From: Thermoleophilia bacterium
Lineage (GTDB): Bacteria; Actinomycetota; Thermoleophilia; Gaiellales; Gaiellaceae
Direction: 5' to 3'
Length of the DNA stretch: 23,194 bases
Assembly: GCA_016844515.1 (NCBI GenBank)
Contig: JAERMP010000006.1
Span: 1-23,194 of the forward strand
Positions 18,594-23,194 of this stretch are shown here, piece after piece. The notes under the pieces were generated by a model. That model was not told where the DNA came from, searched no databases, and saw only the letters and a list, made by a program, of their open reading frames with translations. Position 1 is the first letter of the stretch. Every line of letters starts with the position of its first letter. A program made the position numbers and the translations under genes.

Positions 18594-21496
18594 ACGACCG
18601 CTTCGTCGTCGCGCCCACGCTCGCGATAGAAAGCGACGAATCGCTCGAGGACTTCGAGCTCGAGGATGGCGAAGCCGCTCCTATGTGTCTGGTCGAGCGC
18701 GGCGCGATAGAGCTCCTCTGCCTCGTCGTCACGACCTTGTGCAGCACGGACGACGGCATACGTCGCGGACACCGTGACTCCGTGGTGTGGATCGTCGGGT
18801 CGGACAGACTCCTTCACCTCTAGCGCCAATCGCTCCGCCTCTTCGATCTTGCCGAGCGCGGCGAGCGTCTCTGCGAGCGACGACTGTAGGTCGGGCAGGA
18901 CGCCGCGATCGCCACGCGTCAACGTGATGCGAAGCGCTTCTCGGTAGAGCTTCTCCGCGCCCTTGTAGTCACGGCGCCGCCAGGCGACGTCACCGAGCTT
19001 CGAGAGCGCGGCCGCTACAAGCGGCTCGACGCCGAGCTCGGCTGCTGTCTGGCGGACCTCCTCGTAGACGGTCTCGGCGGCATCGAGCTCTCCCTTCACG
19101 GCCAGGAACCACCCGTACGAAAGTGTCGCGCCCGCCCGGGCGCGAATGCTGCCGCTCTCTCCGGCCAGCTCGAGAGCACGTGTGAGCAGAAGCTCCGCCT
19201 CGTCGAGCTCGAGGCGCACGATGTGGGTCTGGGCGAGCACCTGGGCAGCGATCGTTTGCAGGTCTTTCCGGCCGGCGTCGATCGCGAGCGCGTATGCCCG
19301 CTCCATATAGAGCACGACGTCGTCCATGTTCCCGTGCCAGCCACCGATCTGGGCTCGCGCAGTGAGGGCGTCGAACCGGGCGACCGGATCGTCCTTGCCG
19401 TCGAGAATGTCGAGTGCCTCGTCGACGAGAACCTGCGCCCGTCCGGCATCGCCGTCTCGCTTGAGCGCAGCTTCACCGAGCGCGGTCAACGCAAGCGCCT
19501 CCACCACCGGCTCGTCGAGTTCACGCGCCTGATCGCGCACCTTCTCCATCTCGACCTGCACCGCGGCGAAGTCCTGGAGCCTCCACGCAGCGCGCGCAGC
19601 GATGTACCGCGCACCGAGCGTCGGCCGAAGCTCGAGTGCACGCAGGCCGAGCTTGCGCGCGTTCGCATACGCCTCACGAGCGATCGCCCGCTTGGCGGCC
19701 TTGACGAGCGCGCCAGCCGTCTCGTCCGCGAGATCGTCGGGCGCCGCCCCTTCGAGCTCGGTGAGGAACTCGACGGCCTGGTCGAGGTGGTAGGCGCGGA
19801 TCTCCACGAGCTCCTCGCCCGTTCGCTCTTCGAGCCACTGCGCAAACCGCGCGTGGTACTGCGCGCGCGAGAGCTTCGCCATGCCGGTGTAGGCGACTTC
19901 ACGAATGAGAAGGTGCTTGAACCTATACGCCGTCTCGCCGGAAATCGACGAGCGCGGCTCGCGGAGGAGAAACTCGCGCTGCAGGAGGTCGTCGAGGAGC
20001 GCATCGATCCCCTCGACGTCCGGAGATAGATGCTCGAGTGCGCCTTTCCAGAAGATACGCCCGACGACCGAACCACGCTGGAGCAGCGTCTTGGCGCCGG
20101 GCGGCAAGTGGTCGATTCGGGCTGCGATGAGCGCCTGCAGGGTGTCGGGGATGCGATCCGCGGACCCGTTTCCCGACCCGCTCTCGACGAGCATGCGAAT
20201 CGTCTCCTCGACGAAGAGCGGGTTTCCCTCGGTGCGCTCGAGGGCCTCTCGTGGAAGTGCGGTCGGCACTTCGCCTGACGTACCTGCGAGCTGCGCGAGC
20301 AGCTTTTCGACGAGCAACTCGCTCTCCTCCTCGGAAAGCGGCTCGAGCTCGATCGCGGTCGACCGAACGCGGCCACCACCCCACCCCGGCCGCGTCTCGA
20401 GCAGCTCGGGACGCGCCAGACAGACGATGAGGAGAGGTGCCCGAACATAGTCGGCCAGGTGCTCGACGAGATCGAGCAGCGGCGCCTCTGCCCAATGGAT
20501 GTCCTCGAAGAGCAGGATCAGCGGCTGCACGTCCGCAATGCGCTCCATCACCCCGCGCGCAGCCCAGGCGATCTCCTGCTGGCTTCGCTCCCCGTCGAGC
20601 GCCTCCATGAGACCGGCGGCGAGGCCGAGCACGTCCGCAATCGAGTCCTCGGCGCAGCACTCGCGGAGCTTCTCGAATGCCTCTTCGAGCGGGTCGTCGT
20701 CGGAAATTCCGGCTGCCGCCTTGACCATCTCGGCCAACGGCCAGTACGTGACACCTTCTCCGTACGGCAGCGCACGTCCAACGAGGCAGCTTGCACGCTC
20801 CACGCCGTCGAGAAACTCTCGCGCGAGGCGGCTCTTTCCCACGCCAGGCTCGCCGTAGATCGTGAACAGATGTGCGCGACGGTCGCGGAGGCTCCGGTTG
20901 AAGGTGTTCTCGAGGAGCTCGAGCTCGGCTACCCGTCCCACGAGCGGGGCGCGTGGGCCAATCGGGCGCCCGGGGCCATCGAGCATGTCCACCACGCGCC
21001 AGGCACGAAGCGGAGCGTCCATGCCCTTGAGCTCGAGTGGCCCTGCGTCCTCGACGACGAGGCTTCCGGCGGCGAGTCGGTACGCGGTAGGCCCGACGAG
21101 GATCTCGCCGGGTCTCGCCGCCTGCTGAAGTCGGGCGGCCACGTTCACCGCCTCGCCGGTCACGAAGGTCGATTCGACGTCGTCGACGAGTAGTTCACCC
21201 GACTCGATCCCGATGCGCGCCTCAAGTTCGAGCTCGGCGACGGCCGTTCGCATGGCGAGGGCCGCCCGGGCAGCCCGTTGCGCGTCGTCTTCGTGCGCCT
21301 GCCTGGCACCGAATGCAGCCAGCACCGCGTCGCCGGCGAATCTCTCCACGACTCCGCCGTGAAGCTCGGCACAGTGTGAAACGGTCTCGAAGAACTCGGT
21401 CACGCGTCGGCGGACAACCTCCGGATCAGCGGCAGTGACCATCCTCGTCGAGTTGACGATGTCGACGAACAAGACCGTTGCCAGCTTGCGCTCCAC
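18530..21496 (-). CDS. Class III nucleotidyl cyclase - AAA ATPase - TPR regulatory protein
   Basis: A 988-residue protein from GTG 21496 (MERKLATVLFVDIVNSTR), a start backed by TACACT 6 nt upstream. Domain order: class III adenylate/guanylate cyclase homology domain (3-170) with metal Asp12 (FVDIVNST) and Asp56 (FAGDAVLAAFG) and the transition-state pair in GEAVNVAARLQ (Asn118, Arg122); the substrate-defining Lys of adenylate cyclases is Arg52 (VERFAGD). The ATPase domain (185-450) has Walker A GEPGVGKS (215-222) and Walker B LILLFEDIHWAE. A helical/TPR region follows to the end, with repeats such as ALTALGEAALKRDGDAGRAQ and LSKLGDVAWRRRDYKGAEK. The layout is that of large signalling ATPases common in soil actinobacteria. 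Cyclase activity is plausible from the metal residues but not certain. It diverges from the phosphomannomutase gene; its 3' end overlaps the TIM-barrel fragment. Confidence 0.9.
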   Translation of the reverse strand: MERKLATVLFVDIVNSTRMVTAADPEVVRRRVTEFFETVSHCAELHGGVVERFAGDAVLAAFGARQAHEDDAQRAARAALAMRTAVAELELEARIGIESGELLVDDVESTFVTGEAVNVAARLQQAARPGEILVGPTAYRLAAGSLVVEDAGPLELKGMDAPLRAWRVVDMLDGPGRPIGPRAPLVGRVAELELLENTFNRSLRDRRAHLFTIYGEPGVGKSRLAREFLDGVERASCLVGRALPYGEGVTYWPLAEMVKAAAGISDDDPLEEAFEKLRECCAEDSIADVLGLAAGLMEALDGERSQQEIAWAARGVMERIADVQPLILLFEDIHWAEAPLLDLVEHLADYVRAPLLIVCLARPELLETRPGWGGGRVRSTAIELEPLSEEESELLVEKLLAQLAGTSGEVPTALPREALERTEGNPLFVEETIRMLVESGSGNGSADRIPDTLQALIAARIDHLPPGAKTLLQRGSVVGRIFWKGALEHLSPDVEGIDALLDDLLQREFLLREPRSSISGETAYRFKHLLIREVAYTGMAKLSRAQYHARFAQWLEERTGEELVEIRAYHLDQAVEFLTELEGAAPDDLADETAGALVKAAKRAIAREAYANARKLGLRALELRPTLGARYIAARAAWRLQDFAAVQVEMEKVRDQARELDEPVVEALALTALGEAALKRDGDAGRAQVLVDEALDILDGKDDPVARFDALTARAQIGGWHGNMDDVVLYMERAYALAIDAGRKDLQTIAAQVLAQTHIVRLELDEAELLLTRALELAGESGSIRARAGATLSYGWFLAVKGELDAAETVYEEVRQTAAELGVEPLVAAALSKLGDVAWRRRDYKGAEKLYREALRITLTRGDRGVLPDLQSSLAETLAALGKIEEAERLALEVKESVRPDDPHHGVTVSATYAVVRAAQGRDDEAEELYRAALDQTHRSGFAILELEVLERFVAFYRERGRDDEAVVYEARVAELAPSTSARIERIA

Positions 21497-21502
21497 TTCT
21501 GA

Positions 21503-21508
21503 AGTGTA
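21503..21508 (-). promoter_or_regulatory. -10 box, leaderless start of the cyclase gene
   Basis: Minus-strand TACACT, then 6 nt, then GTG 21496. It rules against longer N-terminal versions that would overlap the divergent gene's start. Confidence 0.5.
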
Positions 21509-21556
21509 GAAACGATCGCGAGGCCGGCTGGCATCCCAACTTGGACCCTCGGTATC

Positions 21557-21562
21557 TAGCAT
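21557..21562 (+). promoter_or_regulatory. -10 box, leaderless start of the phosphomannomutase gene
   Basis: TAGCAT is followed by 7 nt and then ATG 21570. Confidence 0.5.
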
Positions 21563-21569
21563 CTCCCCA

Positions 21570-22916
21570 ATGCTCGACCCTGCCGTCTTCAAGGCGTACG
21601 ACGTCCGCGGGCTCTACCCGTCTCAACTCGACGAGGACGGCGCCTACCGCATCGGACGCGCGTATGTCGAGCACTTCGAGCCGAAGACCATCGCAGTCGG
21701 GTGGGACATGCGTCTCTCGTCGCCAGGCATGGCCGGCGCTGCGATCGACGGAGCAGCCGACGGAGGCGCTGACGTGATCGAGCTCGGGCTCGTCGGTACC
21801 GAGATGCTCTACCACGCCGTGGCCGAGCTCGGACTCGAAGGCGGGATCTGCGTGACCGCCTCGCACAACCCGAAGGAGTACACCGGCATGAAGATCGTCC
21901 GGCGCGGCGCCCTTCCGGTCGGCGGAGACTCCGGCCTCGCAGAGATACGTGCGCTCGCCGACGCGGGCTTCGGCGAGGTCGAACGGCGAGGTGACGTTCG
22001 TCCGGAGGACGTCTGGGGCGGATTCGTGAGCAAGGTGTTGTCCTTCGTGGACGTCTCGAAGATCAGCCCGCTTCGCATCGTGGTGGACGCGGCCAACGGG
22101 ATGGCGGGGCTCATGCTCCCGCCCGTCCTCGAGCATCTGCCCCAGCTCGACGTCGTTCGGTGCTACTTCGAGCCCGACGGGAACTTCCCGAACCACGAGC
22201 CGAACCCGCTCCTCCCTGAGAACCGAGAGTTCATCGTCGAGAAGGTTCGCGCCGAGGGCGCCGATCTCGGGGTGGCGTACGACGGTGACGGTGACCGCTG
22301 CTTCTTCGTCGACGACACCGGCGAGTTCGTGCCGGGTGACTTCGTGACAGCGCTCCTCGCGGAGGCCGTGCTGGAGGCAGCTCCGGGAGAGAAGGTGATC
22401 TACGACGTCCGCGCGAGCCGAGCCGTGCCAGAGACGATCGAGCGCGCGGGCGGTGTCCCCCTTGTCAATCGGGTTGGCCATGCGTTCATCAAACAGCGGA
22501 TGCGGAAGGAGGATGCCGTGTTCGCGGGCGAGGTCTCGGCGCACTACTACTTTCGAGACTTCTCTCAGGCCGACACCGGCGTCGTGCCGTTCTTGCTGAT
22601 GGTCGAGCTCCTTTCGCGGAGGCGTCGGAAGCTGTCGGAGATCCTCACGCCCTACCGGACCCGGTTCTTCCTGACGGGCGAGATCAACACGCCCGTCGCA
22701 GATGTTCCGCTGAAGCTCCAGGAGCTCAAGGAGCGCTACACGGCCGCAGGTGGACGAATCTCACACCTCGACGGCATCTCCATCGACTTCGACGACTGGC
22801 ACTTCAACGTGCGGCCTTCGAACACGGAGCCGCTGCTGCGCCTCAACCTGGAGGCGCTCTCCGAAGAGCTGATGACCGCGAAGCGAGCCGAGGTTCTCGA
22901 CCTGATCCGTGCCTAG
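21570..22916 (+). CDS. manB: Phosphomannomutase/phosphoglucomutase
   Basis: The enzyme interconverts hexose-6- and hexose-1-phosphates, supplying mannose-1-P (GDP-mannose) or glucose-1-P for cell-envelope and glycan synthesis. The 448-residue protein has all four alpha-D-phosphohexomutase signatures: phosphoserine loop VTASHNPKEYTG (Ser98), metal loop YDGDGDR (237-243), sugar-specificity loop GEVSAHYYFRD (320-330; the GE-x-S-x-H form is shared by PMM/PGM enzymes) and phosphate loop RPSNTEPLLRLN near residue 420. The N-terminus FKAYDVRGLYP is canonical. The downstream thioesterase ATG follows the TAG stop immediately, so the two are co-transcribed. Mannose versus glucose preference cannot be told from sequence. 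Confidence 0.93.
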   Translation: MLDPAVFKAYDVRGLYPSQLDEDGAYRIGRAYVEHFEPKTIAVGWDMRLSSPGMAGAAIDGAADGGADVIELGLVGTEMLYHAVAELGLEGGICVTASHNPKEYTGMKIVRRGALPVGGDSGLAEIRALADAGFGEVERRGDVRPEDVWGGFVSKVLSFVDVSKISPLRIVVDAANGMAGLMLPPVLEHLPQLDVVRCYFEPDGNFPNHEPNPLLPENREFIVEKVRAEGADLGVAYDGDGDRCFFVDDTGEFVPGDFVTALLAEAVLEAAPGEKVIYDVRASRAVPETIERAGGVPLVNRVGHAFIKQRMRKEDAVFAGEVSAHYYFRDFSQADTGVVPFLLMVELLSRRRRKLSEILTPYRTRFFLTGEINTPVADVPLKLQELKERYTAAGGRISHLDGISIDFDDWHFNVRPSNTEPLLRLNLEALSEELMTAKRAEVLDLIRA

Positions 22917-23194
22917 ATGACTGATCGGCCTGTGAGCGACGCGCTCGAGCTCGGCCGGGTGACCGACGAACGGCCGCCGTTCAAGTACTCGGCCCTCGCC
23001 CGCGTCTGGTTCTCGGACACGGATGCGCAAGGGGTCGTCTACTACGGGCGCTACCTCCCCTACTTCGACCACGCTCGCACGGAGTACCACCGCCACGTGG
23101 CGACCTTTCGCAGCGAAGGTGCGGAGTTCGTGATGCGCGCTCTCGAGGTCGAATACGTGGCGCCCGCCCGCTTCGACGACCTGCTCGAGCTCTT
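22917..23194 (+). CDS. Hot-dog fold acyl-CoA thioesterase, 4-hydroxybenzoyl-CoA type (3' end outside window)
   Basis: The first 92 codons of a gene beginning ATG 22917, directly after the phosphomannomutase stop; a GTG at 22932 is an alternative start. The family signature is clear: ARVWFSDTDAQGVVYYGRYL and YFDHARTEYHRH, with Asp in the D-x-x-G-V-V-Y-Y motif as the catalytic acid, and the VEYVAPARFDDLLEL strand. Such enzymes (YbgC/FadM-like) hydrolyse acyl-CoA thioesters in the cytoplasm. The N-terminal 20 residues are a variable extension. The C-terminal third is outside the window, and the substrate is unknown. Confidence 0.88.
   Translation, partial: MTDRPVSDALELGRVTDERPPFKYSALARVWFSDTDAQGVVYYGRYLPYFDHARTEYHRHVATFRSEGAEFVMRALEVEYVAPARFDDLLEL

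Noticed and set aside
21497..21592. Longer cyclase N-terminus starting at ATG 21592
   Set aside because: The extra 32 residues have no domain character and overlap the divergent manB start; TACACT at 21503-21508 fits the GTG 21496 start.
1..23194. Search for tRNA, rRNA, CRISPR arrays, transposases, integrases and riboswitches
   Set aside because: No cloverleaf, regularly spaced repeats, DDE or tyrosine recombinase motifs, or known riboswitch cores were seen; the cobalamin-dependent queG has no upstream space for one.

Overview
The window is GC-rich chromosomal DNA, about two thirds G+C by eye. It shows strong C/G third-position bias, many GTG and TTG starts and tightly overlapping genes. Codon style, a PafC-type WYL regulator at the left edge, repeated leaderless start signals (TANNNT 6-8 nt before an ATG or GTG) and the gene families all point to an actinobacterium, most likely a deep-branching soil or sediment lineage of the Thermoleophilia/Gaiellales kind. 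That placement is inference, because no rRNA or marker gene is present. I see no tRNA, rRNA, CRISPR array, insertion sequence or phage module.

Left part (1-6028): the 3' end of a WYL-domain regulator; a secreted propeller-like protein whose reading frame runs without a stop into a secreted NlpC/P60-type cysteine peptidase (probable frameshift fusion); a predicted lipoprotein; then, on the minus strand, epoxyqueuosine reductase QueG translationally coupled to a short soluble histidine kinase. A zinc-less quinone-oxidoreductase-like enzyme diverges from queG across a 16-bp symmetric spacer.

Centre left (6137-10476): a SufT/MIP18-like Fe-S assembly protein, then the most notable locus: a minus-strand, translationally overlapping operon of a metallophosphoesterase, cyclic 2,3-diphosphoglycerate synthetase and 2-phosphoglycerate kinase. 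The last two are the complete route from 2-phosphoglycerate to cyclic 2,3-diphosphoglycerate (cDPG), a solute known from thermophilic methanogens; the phosphoesterase is a candidate for its turnover. Divergent from it are a small nuclease-like protein and hypoxanthine phosphoribosyltransferase.

Centre right (10488-15223, minus strand): a cytochrome c maturation operon, ccmE - ccmF - ccmI-like - M23 peptidase. CcmE carries Cys instead of the usual haem-binding His (C-x-x-x-Y) and no ccmH is present here, as in the variant System I known from archaea and some bacteria. Two small conserved proteins precede it.

Right part (15266-23194): an endonuclease IV-like TIM-barrel protein; a large secreted three-repeat protein (minus strand) with its own terminator and Shine-Dalgarno; beyond it a truncated second copy of the TIM-barrel gene's 3' end, suggesting that foreign DNA or a rearrangement lies between the two copies; a class III cyclase/ATPase/TPR protein; and, divergent from it, phosphomannomutase/phosphoglucomutase followed directly by a hot-dog thioesterase cut by the window edge.
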